Of a stretch of DNA of 64,000 nt, positions 25,530 to 34,866 are shown one piece after another. The stretch covers positions 1 to 64,000 of the forward strand of contig JAEYOR010000028.1 of assembly GCA_023411615.1 (NCBI GenBank), read 5' to 3'. Source of the DNA: Actinomycetes bacterium. GTDB taxonomy: Bacteria > Actinomycetota > Actinomycetes > Actinomycetales > Demequinaceae. Position 1 is the first letter of the stretch. Every line of letters begins with the position of its first letter. Under the pieces are notes generated by a model. It was not told the origin of the DNA and searched no databases. It saw nothing but the letters and a program-made list of their open reading frames with translations. The position numbers and the translations under genes were made by a program.

Positions 25530-26158
25530 TAGGCCGGGTCGGTCCCAGAGCTGTCGAGCGATAAAAAACGGTCTACCTCCGGCGTGAGGCGATTCACCTT
25601 GTCAAGTGCAGAGTTGAGCAAGCCGATCCACGAATCACCGTGGGGTGTCTGTGCGAGCAATTCGAGCTCGACCTCCGTCATTGCAGGCTCAACGACCTCG
25701 CCATCATCGCTCAACTTGCGCTCACGGGTAGCAGTCGCGCCTTCAACACGCTCGATCGCATAGGAGAGCCCCTTGAAGCCGAGTGCAACCAATGCCTCGC
25801 GCGTGTCCTCGACGTATTTTGCGACCGCTCGATCGTGCGCGTCCTGCTGGGCTTGAGTGGCGCCCCTGCCTAATGGCCGGGGCTCCTTCGGCATCGGAAC
25901 GTCATGGTTCAACTGGCGGCGAATCTCAGGGCTGAATGGCCCAAGTGTCACCGTGATACGCGACGCATCACGACGGCCCTTCGCGTCATCCCACCGCGCC
26001 TTGAGTGCCTTCGCGTCAACACCGGACAACTCCTTGTCCTCATCCACAATGGAGGCGATCTCCACCATTTCAGCCATCGCCGCCTGATCCGAATACAGCG
26101 TGACCACCTCGCGGCGCACAGTGCCGCGACTCATGAACTCCGAAAACACGTCAGACAT
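25529..26158 (-). CDS. Tail assembly chaperone, upstream frame (gpG-like)
   Basis: The 209-residue protein begins MSDVFSEFMSRGTVRREVVT and is mainly helical with basic and acidic stretches. It lies between the major tail protein and the tape measure, the fixed place of the G/T chaperones. A slippery heptamer in codons 197-199 is ten codons before the stop. ATG 26158 has GGGAG five bases upstream; the longer frame adds a leader that overlaps a hairpin. Confidence 0.85.
   Translation of the reverse strand: MSDVFSEFMSRGTVRREVVTLYSDQAAMAEMVEIASIVDEDKELSGVDAKALKARWDDAKGRRDASRITVTLGPFSPEIRRQLNHDVPMPKEPRPLGRGATQAQQDAHDRAVAKYVEDTREALVALGFKGLSYAIERVEGATATRERKLSDDGEVVEPAMTEVELELLAQTPHGDSWIGLLNSALDKVNRLTPEVDRFLSLDSSGTDPA
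25562..25568 (-). other. Programmed -1 frameshift site T TTT TTA
   Basis: In the upstream chaperone frame the codons CGT-TTT-TTA form the canonical slippery heptamer U UUU UUA. A -1 shift here enters the downstream frame, which is open from this point to its stop at 25230. This matches the conserved frameshift between the two tail chaperones of long-tailed phages. Confidence 0.88.
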
Positions 26159-26199
26159 AACAACTCCCAATCGCACGGGTGCACAGGCTTCACGGGTGA

Positions 26200-26239
26200 C
26201 CCCCTCGCGCCGCCACCCGTGCAGGACGACGCGAGGGGG
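26200..26239. other. Ten-base-pair hairpin between tail-tube and chaperone genes
   Basis: CCCCCTCGCG (26200-26209) and CGCGAGGGGG (26230-26239) form a perfect stem with a 20-base loop. No T-run follows on the minus strand, so it may attenuate or protect the very abundant tail-tube message instead of fully terminating it. Confidence 0.55.
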
Positions 26240-26246
26240 AGTCGGG

Positions 26247-26798
26247 TTACGCCGCCGAACTCGACGCACCAGCGGATGACGACCCGCCCGTGCCCACGAG
26301 TTGCTTCTGCGCGGCGTAGGTGCCAATAAAGACGAGCGGCACGTCGTAGCAGATGTAGTTCTCGTCCTCATCCACCACGCGCGCGGTGTCGGTCTCGAAC
26401 TCGAAATAGTCGTACTCGTCGCCAGCGACCAGCGCGCCGTCGTTGTACTCCTTCGGGCCGCGATACACGCCAAGCTTCACCTCGACGCCCTTCGTGCCAA
26501 ACGCGGCAAACGCAGCGTCAGCCGACGGGTCAGGCTGCTTGGTACCCTCAACGTACTTACGGACGATGCGAAGCGTCCCAGCCGCATTGGTGCGACCGTT
26601 ACGCTCACCGTTGCCCTTGACGTTGATCGTGGCGAACGCGAACCGCGACGAGTCCGCGAAATTGATGTTGAGAGGCTTCACGAGCGAGTCCGAATAATCG
26701 GTCGCTCCGGCCCACTCAGTAGTTGTGATGGCATCGACATCGGCAGGGCGGGAGGCGAAATGCACCACTCGCTCCGTGCCGTCCTTGAGGAACAGCAT
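26247..26798 (-). CDS. Major tail (tube) protein
   Basis: The 183-residue protein begins MLFLKDGTERVVHFASRPAD, is beta-rich, and lies between the tail terminator and the tail chaperones, the usual place of the tail-tube subunit. The last residues (GGSSSAGASSSAA) form a low-complexity Ser/Ala tail. It shares GASSSAA with the end of the major capsid protein, which suggests a common surface modification site. Confidence 0.8.
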   Translation of the reverse strand: MLFLKDGTERVVHFASRPADVDAITTTEWAGATDYSDSLVKPLNINFADSSRFAFATINVKGNGERNGRTNAAGTLRIVRKYVEGTKQPDPSADAAFAAFGTKGVEVKLGVYRGPKEYNDGALVAGDEYDYFEFETDTARVVDEDENYICYDVPLVFIGTYAAQKQLVGTGGSSSAGASSSAA

Positions 26799-26882
26799 GG
26801 ATGACTCCTTGCGTTTTTCCCCGACAGCGCGGGGCGGGGGGTGAATGGGTGGAGTGCACGGGTCCCGCCAAACGGCGGAAGA

Positions 26883-27287
26883 TTAGGAAGCGACCGGCTG
26901 AGCGGTGTAGCGGAAGGTATCCACGACATAGGCGGGGTGCCCGGTGCCGGGAAGCATCACTTCGCGGTCAACATCGAGCGGCGTCGTCGCAATGAGCGTG
27001 AGCCGACCGCGCCAACCAGTGATCGAGGTCTTTGCGCGGTTGAGTTTCGGGCGAACCTTTTCCTGGCACCAACGCGCCTGTTCAACCGTCGCTCCGACAT
27101 AGGTCACGTGGATGAAGTCGCGAATGTATGAGCGACCGTTGATGGTCAACTGCACGTCATCACGCAAACCAGGTGCACGCACGACCACGTAAGGCATCGG
27201 CGGGTTCGCGGCCGTCACCTCAGAGTCATGCTTACCGATCCCGCTCGGCACAAGCGCCATGATCGCGGCAATATGCGCGCGGCTCAC
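26883..27287 (-). CDS. Tail terminator protein
   Basis: The 134-residue product (MSRAHIAAIMALVPSGIGKH, then PYVVVRAPGLRDDVQLTING and a C-terminal beta hairpin) has the size, fold pattern and position of tail terminators that cap the tail tube and join it to the head. It overlaps the upstream connector gene by 4 bases. Assignment relies largely on synteny. Confidence 0.65.
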   Translation of the reverse strand: MSRAHIAAIMALVPSGIGKHDSEVTAANPPMPYVVVRAPGLRDDVQLTINGRSYIRDFIHVTYVGATVEQARWCQEKVRPKLNRAKTSITGWRGRLTLIATTPLDVDREVMLPGTGHPAYVVDTFRYTAQPVAS

Positions 27288-27682
27288 AGTAAGTCCTCGA
27301 GAAGATCGCCCATTGCCTGCTCAAACTTCGGCAACTCGCGGTCAAGAGCCGCCTGCGGGTCCTCAACGCGGCCACCGCCACCACGCGACGCACCAAAGTA
27401 CGCGATGTTCGCCAGCGCACCTCCGCGCTCGTGATCCGGGCCGATCTCCGCCTCATAGACACCATCGCCAGCAAACGATGTCTGATGTGTGTCATATGAG
27501 ATTGACCGTGCGAGCGACTTGAAGTGCGACGATCCGCGCATCGCCGACACCATGTCATCTTTGATGTTCTGCGCGCCATGGTTGACAACAGGTGCGACGT
27601 GACGGCCGAGATGTTCAGGAACCGCACGCATGTCAGCCGCAAGAGCGCGAAGCTCGGACGTGTCCAACTCCACCTTGCTCAT
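27284..27682 (-). CDS. Head-tail connector / HK97 gp10-like protein
   Basis: The 132-residue protein begins MSKVELDTSELRALAADMRA, has VVNHGAQNIKDDMVSAMRGS with SISYDTHQTSFAGDGVYEAE in the middle, and ends in acidic helices. This matches HK97 gp10-like neck proteins. It sits between two other connectors and overlaps both by 4 bases. Confidence 0.7.
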   Translation of the reverse strand: MSKVELDTSELRALAADMRAVPEHLGRHVAPVVNHGAQNIKDDMVSAMRGSSHFKSLARSISYDTHQTSFAGDGVYEAEIGPDHERGGALANIAYFGASRGGGGRVEDPQAALDRELPKFEQAMGDLLEDLL

Positions 27683-28077
27683 GCCGTCACCTCTTCAATA
27701 GGGAGCCGAAGCGCGGTCTGATGCGACTTGGCTGGAATGTTCGTGACCCGCCACACTCGACCCAAGAGGCGCGGATTCAGAGGGTCGGCCGTCACTTTCA
27801 CGAGCGCGCCCACAACGGGCATTGGAGCGCTCACGGGAAGGTGAAGCGTCTGTTGGCCTACAACGAACGTGTGAGCCCCAGCCTCGGGTGTTTGCGGGTA
27901 GGCGTTGTCGAAGAACTGGATCTTGCCAGGCCCCGAGTACACCTCAACCTCAGTCGGCGCGTACTTACCCGTCGTCTCGTTCAGGGTTGCGGCGCTCAGG
28001 GTGTACACCTTCACAGTGGATGTCATGTTGCGCTCAGCCGCACGACGACCGGCCAGGAGTGCAGAAATAAGGCTCAT
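27679..28077 (-). CDS. Head-tail connector (DUF6093-like)
   Basis: The 132-residue protein has a helical N terminus (MSLISALLAGRRAAERNMTS) and a beta domain with RVWRVTNIPAKSHQTALRLP near the C terminus, like DUF6093 head-closure proteins of actinophages. ATG 28077 overlaps the previous stop as ATGA; the longer frame intrudes on that gene. Confidence 0.68.
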   Translation of the reverse strand: MSLISALLAGRRAAERNMTSTVKVYTLSAATLNETTGKYAPTEVEVYSGPGKIQFFDNAYPQTPEAGAHTFVVGQQTLHLPVSAPMPVVGALVKVTADPLNPRLLGRVWRVTNIPAKSHQTALRLPIEEVTA

Positions 28078-28658
28078 GACAACTCGCCCGTTACGGATGA
28101 CCCGGCGCCAAAACGCTGACGTAGCCATGCGCGTGTGGCGGGCGGTATTTCCATTGGGTTGACAACCTCATCCTCGCCGCGCGTGAACGAGCGCTGATAG
28201 TCGTCAATGCGCTCGCTGGAGATTCCACGGTGAGGGTCGAAGCCGTCAGCGGCAGCAGCAACACCGGCCGCAACAAGCGAGCACACAAGGTTCACAATGT
28301 CAGCGGGGGCCGCATCAACACCCTGCGTGTAGGTGACTGCAACCTCAACCGGATCGTCGGAGCACCCCCAGCCGGATGTGCGAAACAGTCGCCCATCAAC
28401 CAGTTTCCAATCCGTCACGGCATCACCATCCACGGTGACGGCATCGACTGATCGAATCATCCATCCGGGGAGGCGGAGGTAGCGACCCCCGCCCCCCGAG
28501 ATGGTGACTGTTCCTGTGGTCGTCGTGATGGAACACCCAGCCGCATCGCGCACGCCCGCAGACGCTGACGCCAGCAAAGCAGTCGTCAAGGCAGTGTCTG
28601 ACGTGCTCACCTTCCTGGCCGACAGGTCGGAGGTCGACGCAAGCGGAGTGAGTGCCAT
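28074..28658 (-). CDS. Head-tail adaptor (neck) protein
   Basis: The 194-residue product lies immediately downstream of the capsid gene, where gp6/gp15-like adaptor proteins that dock onto the portal are found. It has YLRLPGWMIRSVDAVTVDGD and RISS-like helical segments (GISSERIDDYQRSFTRGEDE). GGGAGG precedes the ATG at 28658. It overlaps the next connector by 4 bases. Confidence 0.7.
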   Translation of the reverse strand: MALTPLASTSDLSARKVSTSDTALTTALLASASAGVRDAAGCSITTTTGTVTISGGGGRYLRLPGWMIRSVDAVTVDGDAVTDWKLVDGRLFRTSGWGCSDDPVEVAVTYTQGVDAAPADIVNLVCSLVAAGVAAAADGFDPHRGISSERIDDYQRSFTRGEDEVVNPMEIPPATRAWLRQRFGAGSSVTGELS

Positions 28659-28670
28659 CACGCGCCTCCC

Positions 28671-29546
28671 TTACGCCGCGCTAGACGACGCGGCAGACGA
28701 GGACGACGCGGCAGCGGACGACGAAGCGCCAGACATGCCGAACGTTGCGACGCCCTTGGGGATGGTGACCTTCGCGCCGTAGACGTGGAGGCCACGGATG
28801 CGGTCAGCAAACGCCGACGTGTCACGCATTGCCTCAGTCTTGGTGAGCTGAGACACAAACGCGATCGACGGCGCGTAAGCCATGATCGCGGCAGGCGCAT
28901 TCACGACCGGCAGGTTCTCGGTTTCAATGACGCGCGCGCCAAGGAGACGACCGAGAGTGCCGTCACGCAAACCAGCCGGATCACCCGACGTGTCAACACT
29001 CGTGAGCTTCGAGTCCGCACCAACAAGCAGTGCAGCAAACTCGGCATTCACCCACACGACGCGCTGGGCGGCAGGGACGGACAACTTGTTCAGCGCCTTC
29101 CGCAGATCGCGGATAACGTCGAAGGCGTCGTCCCCATCGGCCGGGGTGCCGGTCGAGAGGTTGGTGAGTGCACCACTGGCGGCCACCGACAGGATGTACT
29201 TGTCGGCATCGATCGCGAGGCCGCGAGCGGCAGACTGCGTGTACACATCAAGCGAACCAGCGGCCTGACGGCGATCAATATCGTCAACCAGGAAGTCGTA
29301 GTTCTTCTCCTGGTCAATGAGCACATCGACCTTTGCCACGTCGATGGAGTCGGGAGACGTGGTGCGACCAGCAGCCTTGTAGTCCTTGATGGCGATGTCC
29401 ACCGCAGTGGTCACCTGGACCTGGTTACCGGTCTTTGCATCGCCCTCGAACTCGCGGTTGACGATGGCGGCGGCGGTAACAGCCTCCGCAAAGTCGAGGC
29501 GGAGTTGGGCATTCCAGATCTTGGGAACGAAGTTGTTGAAAGCCAC
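28671..29546 (-). CDS. Major capsid protein
   Basis: The 291-residue protein begins MAFNNFVPKIWNAQLRLDFA and has the HK97-fold features of P22/T7-like actinophage capsids, with a scaffolding gene directly upstream. Segments such as VVWVNAEFAALLVGADSKLT and RGLHVYGAKVTIPKGVATFG fit the A-domain and C-terminal arm. The last 20 residues are only Ser, Ala and Gly (11 Ser), a probable exposed tail that resembles the end of the tail-tube protein. Confidence 0.88.
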   Translation of the reverse strand: MAFNNFVPKIWNAQLRLDFAEAVTAAAIVNREFEGDAKTGNQVQVTTAVDIAIKDYKAAGRTTSPDSIDVAKVDVLIDQEKNYDFLVDDIDRRQAAGSLDVYTQSAARGLAIDADKYILSVAASGALTNLSTGTPADGDDAFDVIRDLRKALNKLSVPAAQRVVWVNAEFAALLVGADSKLTSVDTSGDPAGLRDGTLGRLLGARVIETENLPVVNAPAAIMAYAPSIAFVSQLTKTEAMRDTSAFADRIRGLHVYGAKVTIPKGVATFGMSGASSSAAASSSSAASSSAA

Positions 29547-29568
29547 GATGGGCTCCTTTCACAAGGGG

Positions 29569-30216
29569 TTACTTGCGACCCATGAGCTTGTCCAGACGGC
29601 CTTCTGCTTTGGCCTTCTGAATCTGCTCGTCGGTCATGGACTCGAGGTCGGCCTGCGTCAACTGGGACTTGCTGGCGGCATTGCGCACACCTTGGTCGGC
29701 GGACCCTGCGAACCTCGCGCCGCCTTGCGCGGCCAGGTACGGCTTCTTCGCGATCAAATCCGCGATCGCGGCGGTGATGGCGGCCTGATCGACGCTTCCG
29801 TCGTCATCCACCTCAAACTCGTCCAGGTCGAGATACAGCAACGCATCAGACGGGTCGGCCAGTTTGCTCGCCGCCAATGCGCGCACCTCGGCACGCTTGA
29901 TGCGATCGTTGGCCTTTTGCAAGGCTTCCGCTTCAATCTCGCGCTTGCGTTGCTCGGCCTCGAACTGCTCCTTGCGACCCTCGGACTCGGCCTTGAGGCG
30001 CTCAAGTTCGGCTCGAGCCTCCTGCGCGTCCTTGCGGGCCTTGTTGCGCTCGGCCTTCATCGCATCAAGGGCCTTCTTGCCAGCGTCACCCAACTGCTCG
30101 GTGCCCTCGATTTGCTCGTCAGACTCCTGCGCGTCGCTCTGCTGGGCTTGCTCATCCACCGACTCGTCAGCGTTCACAGACTCGACGGCTTCCTGGGTGG
30201 TTTCAATCTCGGACAT
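29569..30216 (-). CDS. Capsid scaffolding protein
   Basis: The 215-residue protein has a very acidic N terminus rich in Gln and Glu, a long coiled coil (about residues 45-120: AMKAERNKARKDAQEARAEL), a middle acidic domain, and a basic C-terminal end (GRLDKLMGRK) likely to bind capsid. It lies just upstream of the capsid gene. ATG 30216 has GGGAG six bases away. Confidence 0.85.
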   Translation of the reverse strand: MSEIETTQEAVESVNADESVDEQAQQSDAQESDEQIEGTEQLGDAGKKALDAMKAERNKARKDAQEARAELERLKAESEGRKEQFEAEQRKREIEAEALQKANDRIKRAEVRALAASKLADPSDALLYLDLDEFEVDDDGSVDQAAITAAIADLIAKKPYLAAQGGARFAGSADQGVRNAASKSQLTQADLESMTDEQIQKAKAEGRLDKLMGRK

Positions 30217-30266
30217 GGTGTCTCCCATTGCGGGTTACGTGCCCACCCCTTGCGGGTGAGCGAGGT

Positions 30267-31307
30267 CTAGCGGCGCGTGTAGCCGAGCCATCCGTGATCG
30301 CGCAGCAGCCTTTCGGCGTGCGACTGGTTGACGGCAATCTTGAAAATCGACTCCGGCATCAGACGAGGGGCAACGACGCGGCGGTAACGTTCGCCAGGCC
30401 CCCGCGACAGTGCGGACAGTTCCCGCACGCGCCGCATCTGATGACCAGCCACACCGCGCACCGTCGTGCCCTCGAGCGTGTATTTCACGGTCTTTCCGTA
30501 CAGTTGCGCCGTGCGAATCCCGCCAGACTTGCGATAGGCGTTGACGAGCTGGTTCAGCGACGCCTGGGGGCGCTCCTGACCAAACTCAAGCCACGCCCGA
30601 GCGTTGGCATTGGAGCCGAGCACCTTCCGCAACCCCGCCTCGTCAAGCGAGTTGAGGTACGCCACCGGGCTCGTTGTGAGATCACCTGAGATGTTCTCGG
30701 CAGTCGGAATGTGCACACAGTCGCAGTCGGGGTGGCGTTCGAAGCCCGCGTTCTTGCGGAACCACTTGCCAGCCAAGATGACGCATCGGCCACACGAAGG
30801 CGGGGTGAGCATCCGCACGTAGCCGCCAATCGGACGTGCGTACATTGCCGCGCCCTCGACGCCCCTAGCGGTGTCTGACAGCAATGTCCCCATCGCCAGC
30901 GACAGCCACTTGCCGCCACGGTCCAGCGCCTCAGACGTTGACGCCCCGGACGCGACAGCAGACTTGGCGTGCGTCACCGCGCCATAAAGCAGCGACTCAG
31001 TTGGCATGCCGTCACCGGCTGTGCCAACCCACTGCCTGCCCGAAATCTCCCAACGCGGCGTGTCTGCGCGCCCTTGCCCTGTCGCGGCGAGCGCAGTCGG
31101 CACCGACTCCGACGCGATGCGCACCACGCGTTCTTGCGCCGTGTTCGCCACCGCAATCAACTGCGGAGCGACACCCGTGAACGACGCATCGAAGTCCTCG
31201 CCCATGCGCTTCCAGATGCGACCAACAGCCGATACCGCGGCTGCACGCTCCTGACGCCGCTTACGCTCCAGGTCTCGAACAGCCGCAGGCACCGACTGTG
31301 CCAGCAT
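30267..31307 (-). CDS. MuF-like minor capsid protein
   Basis: The 346-residue protein sits after the portal and carries a Cys/His cluster (PSCGRCVILAGKWFRKNAGF, then HPDCDCVHIP) that marks MuF-like capsid proteins of actinophages and may bind zinc. The N terminus is helical and the C terminus is basic. Such proteins enter the procapsid and may be ejected with the genome. Confidence 0.8.
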   Translation of the reverse strand: MLAQSVPAAVRDLERKRRQERAAAVSAVGRIWKRMGEDFDASFTGVAPQLIAVANTAQERVVRIASESVPTALAATGQGRADTPRWEISGRQWVGTAGDGMPTESLLYGAVTHAKSAVASGASTSEALDRGGKWLSLAMGTLLSDTARGVEGAAMYARPIGGYVRMLTPPSCGRCVILAGKWFRKNAGFERHPDCDCVHIPTAENISGDLTTSPVAYLNSLDEAGLRKVLGSNANARAWLEFGQERPQASLNQLVNAYRKSGGIRTAQLYGKTVKYTLEGTTVRGVAGHQMRRVRELSALSRGPGERYRRVVAPRLMPESIFKIAVNQSHAERLLRDHGWLGYTRR

Positions 31308-31309
31308 GG

Positions 31310-32773
31310 TTACGCCTCGACGGATTCAGACTCGTCCGACGCGTCCTTGTCAGACAGCGACCGCAAATACGGATCGGTGGCCTCATCCCGCGCCTCCTGC
31401 ACAATGGCGGTGATCTCCGGCTCCGTGTAATCGAAGTAGCGGCGCAACACCTCAGCGAGCGGCATACCAATCTGCCGCGCCTTGATCGCCGCGTCCGCCT
31501 GCTGCACCGGCGAGTGAGTCGCCGCGTCCTTCCACAACGTCATCGCCGAACGAGCCGCGAGCGCCACATCCCGATTGCCGCGCACCCGCGCAAGCAACTC
31601 AAAGAGCCTGCGCACTGGCTGGCGGTAATGCTTCTGCGCGTACCCAACCTTCGACACGAGCGGCGCGTCAAGGCCGGCCAGCGTCTCGCCGTTGATGTTG
31701 CCCATTTCGCCGTGAATCAGGTAGATCGGCGTTGACGACTGTGTTGCGATGTGACGGATCGCAATGTTGATGACATCGGTGAACACGTCGAGTTGTGACG
31801 GCGCCCATTGATCGATCTTCGTGGCCTGTCCAGTGAGCCACAGCATGCGGCCACGCTTGAGCGCTTCCTGATCGACAGGAAGTTCGCCGACCACCTCACC
31901 CTTCTCGTTGAGCTTCGGCATCTTCGGCGGTTCCTGGCCGAGCACCACGCGTGCAGGCATCGAGGCGTAATCGGCGGCGACGAACAGGTACGCCCACAGC
32001 AAGTTGACCGCATCCTGCATCGCAATAGTGCCGTCAATGTCCGAGATCGGCTCGCCGCCAAGCATCGGGCGGTTGGCGAACTCGGCGACCGGCACGGTGC
32101 CAATCGGGTTACGCAAAGGCCATGTGGCATCCGTGCCCTGACGCGCTTCCCACCCGTAGTCATCCGTCATCGACGGCGGGAGGACTAGACGCTTTTCTCC
32201 ATCCGGCGTGTTTGCCCGGTTGTAAACCTCGGGCCGCTCCCACTTCCACACGTAATCCGCGGTATAGAGCGTCAAATACTCGTGATCGCCATCCGACCAA
32301 CACTTGATCGCGGCGGCGTACTCTCCAGTTTCAAGGTCGAAATCCACCAACATCTGCGACGGCGACTCCCACGACAAACGCGGACTGCCGTCACTGTCGC
32401 CCCACACCAGCGCAAACGAACGCTTCGAAATCGTGGACGTGAGAAAACCCTGAGCCATAAGTTCAGGGCCAGCGCACACCTCGAAATCGCGCCACAGTTT
32501 CCGCTCCACGTCCGACACGCTCGCGTCGCCGTCCAAACGGATGCCTCGCAACTCAAGACGCTCAGCGGGAGCAGATCCCACCACGCCACACCAGTTGTCC
32601 GAGAAGTTTGCGTAGCGCGCCTTGTGAACGCTCGACCACTCGTCCGATGCGTAAGCGAGTGGCTGCTTACCAAGGAAATAGTCACCCTGGCGCTCCACGT
32701 CGCGAACACGACTAATGAGTCGCTGGCGCAACTTTTGTGCATATGCGAGTGCGGCTGTGGCGTCGGTGTCCAT
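31310..32773 (-). CDS. Portal protein
   Basis: The 487-residue protein follows the large terminase and has the SPP1 gp6-like portal pattern: VERQGDYFLGKQPLAYASDE near the start, FANRPMLGGEPISDIDGTIA in the middle, and QSSTPIYLIHGEMGNINGET near the channel region. Twelve copies form the DNA entry channel. The C terminus is acidic. Confidence 0.9.
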   Translation of the reverse strand: MDTDATAALAYAQKLRQRLISRVRDVERQGDYFLGKQPLAYASDEWSSVHKARYANFSDNWCGVVGSAPAERLELRGIRLDGDASVSDVERKLWRDFEVCAGPELMAQGFLTSTISKRSFALVWGDSDGSPRLSWESPSQMLVDFDLETGEYAAAIKCWSDGDHEYLTLYTADYVWKWERPEVYNRANTPDGEKRLVLPPSMTDDYGWEARQGTDATWPLRNPIGTVPVAEFANRPMLGGEPISDIDGTIAMQDAVNLLWAYLFVAADYASMPARVVLGQEPPKMPKLNEKGEVVGELPVDQEALKRGRMLWLTGQATKIDQWAPSQLDVFTDVINIAIRHIATQSSTPIYLIHGEMGNINGETLAGLDAPLVSKVGYAQKHYRQPVRRLFELLARVRGNRDVALAARSAMTLWKDAATHSPVQQADAAIKARQIGMPLAEVLRRYFDYTEPEITAIVQEARDEATDPYLRSLSDKDASDESESVEA

Positions 32774-32786
32774 TGACCCTCCTCAC

Positions 32787-34415
32787 TCACATCACGTAGG
32801 CGTAATTCGTCTCAGTCCAGCCCTCGGCGAGAGCGTCAGAAGCGGCTTCGTAGGCCAACACGTCGGCCATGAGCGCGTCGATCTTTTGGTGTTCGGATGG
32901 CTTGCCGAGCAGGTATGCGTCAGCGAAGCCAGACAGTGTTTTGGCGACCTTGCGGGCGTTCAATGCGTGGGCACGAGTGGTCGGACAGTCGTCATGCGTC
33001 GTCACCCGTTCGCGCGAATCCTCCAGATACCGCGACAAAGCCGGGAACATGCGGGTGGCCTTGTTCGTCGGCCACAGAATCACCCGCGCCTCGCCGAACT
33101 CTTCCGCCCACGCATCAGCCTGCGTCTCCCACATATGCGGGTCCACATACAGGCGCTTCACCTTGTATCTGCCGAAAATCTCCGTCATCGCCGACGCAAC
33201 CTCAGCGCGTGGAACTCGACCCTCGGGCCACTGCGCCGGATTCCATAGCGTCGGCCGCTTGTCCGGCCCATACGTCGGAGTGAACCGGTGGCGACCCTTC
33301 GTGACCGCCCGCAACGCCGTCCAGTCACCTGTGCTCGAGCCGTCAAAGCCAAGCGAAATCTCTGCGCCATCCGGCACGCCAACATCCAGGCGCGTGGCAT
33401 CCCACAGCGCCTCCGGCATAAACGAGCCAAGCCCCTGCACGAGCCGGTTGCCAAAGAAGCGCTCAGCCTGCGTCGGGTCCGTCTCCACCAGCTCGGCAGC
33501 CTCAGCATCAATCGCTTTCGGATCGACCCACGGCGAGTCTGCGTACACGTAGGCGTGAAGCTTGGCCCGGTCACGCTTGTTGCCGTATGACAAGTCGGCG
33601 GGAGGCTTGCGGTAGTACCGGAAGATGTCTTTAGCATTCGACTCGAACGCCTGCTGCGCGGCCGAGTTCTCCATCGGGTCCCACGGGTTCGTCAGCTCGA
33701 TCGTTCGACCCTGCATCGCCGCCACACCACGGCGCATCGTCTGCCAAGTGTCAAGCACCTTATTTGCGGCGGAGTACAGGCCCGACTCGTCACCGAGCGC
33801 GCCCGTCAGCGGTTGACCAAGCTTCGACTTCGCGGCAGACGAAAGTGGGACAATCTTGCCGCGATTGGGCAGACGGATAAAGCCCTCCCGCACATGCACA
33901 AACTCATGCAATGGGCCGTTGTGAATCATCGTCTGCAACGGCTCATACACGTTCTGCGTCTGCGACTCGGCGAACGCCAAGAGACCAAGCAGCGACTTGC
34001 CGCGCGGGACGCCCATCGCCTCGCCAGGCAGGTACTCATACTCCCAGCCACACGAGCACCAATGGTCGGCGCACCTGTACACCTCGCCACCAGTCGCCCA
34101 CCCAGCAAACAGCGACGGGCCAACGGCCTCATTGAGAAGCATCGCCGCGCCCCACGGCGACTTACCGCACTTCTGTGGGCCAACCACGATAGAGCGGCGA
34201 TACTGGAAAGGCGCCACCAACCGCTCAGGATCGGCGACCGCATCAGGGCGCACCCGATAGTGATTGACGGTGCAAAACAACTGCCAGCCATTGAGCGCAA
34301 GGCCCTGACCTTCGTAAACACCCGACGGCACCGAGCAGTGCGCCTCAATCCAGTCTGCGACTAAGAAGCCGATGGTGTGGAGTGGATTGAAATCCAACTC
34401 CAGGTCATCGGCCAT
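32787..34415 (-). CDS. Terminase large subunit
   Basis: The 542-residue DNA-packaging motor has an ATPase domain with Walker A GPQKCGKS (residues 79-86) and Walker B LTGALGDES (Asp209, Glu210), followed by an RNase H-like nuclease domain starting SLGFDGSSTGDW. ATG 34415 overlaps the small-subunit stop by 11 bases and gives a natural N terminus, while the longer frame adds residues from inside that gene. Confidence 0.93.
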   Translation of the reverse strand: MADDLELDFNPLHTIGFLVADWIEAHCSVPSGVYEGQGLALNGWQLFCTVNHYRVRPDAVADPERLVAPFQYRRSIVVGPQKCGKSPWGAAMLLNEAVGPSLFAGWATGGEVYRCADHWCSCGWEYEYLPGEAMGVPRGKSLLGLLAFAESQTQNVYEPLQTMIHNGPLHEFVHVREGFIRLPNRGKIVPLSSAAKSKLGQPLTGALGDESGLYSAANKVLDTWQTMRRGVAAMQGRTIELTNPWDPMENSAAQQAFESNAKDIFRYYRKPPADLSYGNKRDRAKLHAYVYADSPWVDPKAIDAEAAELVETDPTQAERFFGNRLVQGLGSFMPEALWDATRLDVGVPDGAEISLGFDGSSTGDWTALRAVTKGRHRFTPTYGPDKRPTLWNPAQWPEGRVPRAEVASAMTEIFGRYKVKRLYVDPHMWETQADAWAEEFGEARVILWPTNKATRMFPALSRYLEDSRERVTTHDDCPTTRAHALNARKVAKTLSGFADAYLLGKPSEHQKIDALMADVLAYEAASDALAEGWTETNYAYVM

Positions 34416-34866
34416 CGCCAGCGACCTTGAGGCGGTCACGCGACGATGCACGCGCCGACTTCGACTCGCGACGGTCAGCCAACTCGTCGGCAGGAATTAC
34501 AAACCCTGAGCGCGCGAGAGCGTCGGGCGTGAGCAGAATCTCGCCAGCAAGTCCACGGATCTGAGCCAGAATGCCGACCGGGTACTCTTCCAACTCAGAC
34601 CACGCAAGAAGCGAGCAATACAGCGCCACGGTGGGAATGACGAACGACCATTGCGGGGTAGCCCAAAGGCTCGCCTGCGGAGTGCGCCAGACCGCCTCCC
34701 AATGGCTCAGCTCCGACCCGTGCAGTACAGGCCGAGGAAACGCGGGAATCTCGCCGTCGTAGCCATTCGCCGGCAAGGGGCTGAACTTGAGGCCCTTGCG
34801 ATCCGACGCGCCAGACGTGGGAGACGGGGGAGGGCCAGAACGCGCGCGGGCGCCACCACTTGCCAT
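34405..34866 (-). CDS. Terminase small subunit
   Basis: The 153-residue protein has a Pro/Ser-rich basic start, LPANGYDGEIPAFPRP, and a helical segment HWEAVWRTPQASLWATPQWS typical of actinophage small terminases that recognise packaging sites. It directly precedes the large subunit. A 165-base region upstream has an 8-bp hairpin (34901-34919) and no clear gene. Confidence 0.85.
   Translation of the reverse strand: MASGGARARSGPPPSPTSGASDRKGLKFSPLPANGYDGEIPAFPRPVLHGSELSHWEAVWRTPQASLWATPQWSFVIPTVALYCSLLAWSELEEYPVGILAQIRGLAGEILLTPDALARSGFVIPADELADRRESKSARASSRDRLKVAGDGR

Noticed and set aside
26805..26850. Hairpin near the start of the tail-tube gene as a terminator
   Set aside because: The run of T lies on the wrong side for minus-strand transcription, so it does not fit a rho-independent terminator.
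29386..30270. Plus-strand Leu/Gly-rich 294-codon frame over capsid and scaffold
   Set aside because: It looks membrane-like only because it is the complement of a charged coiled coil. The minus-strand scaffold and capsid genes explain the region.
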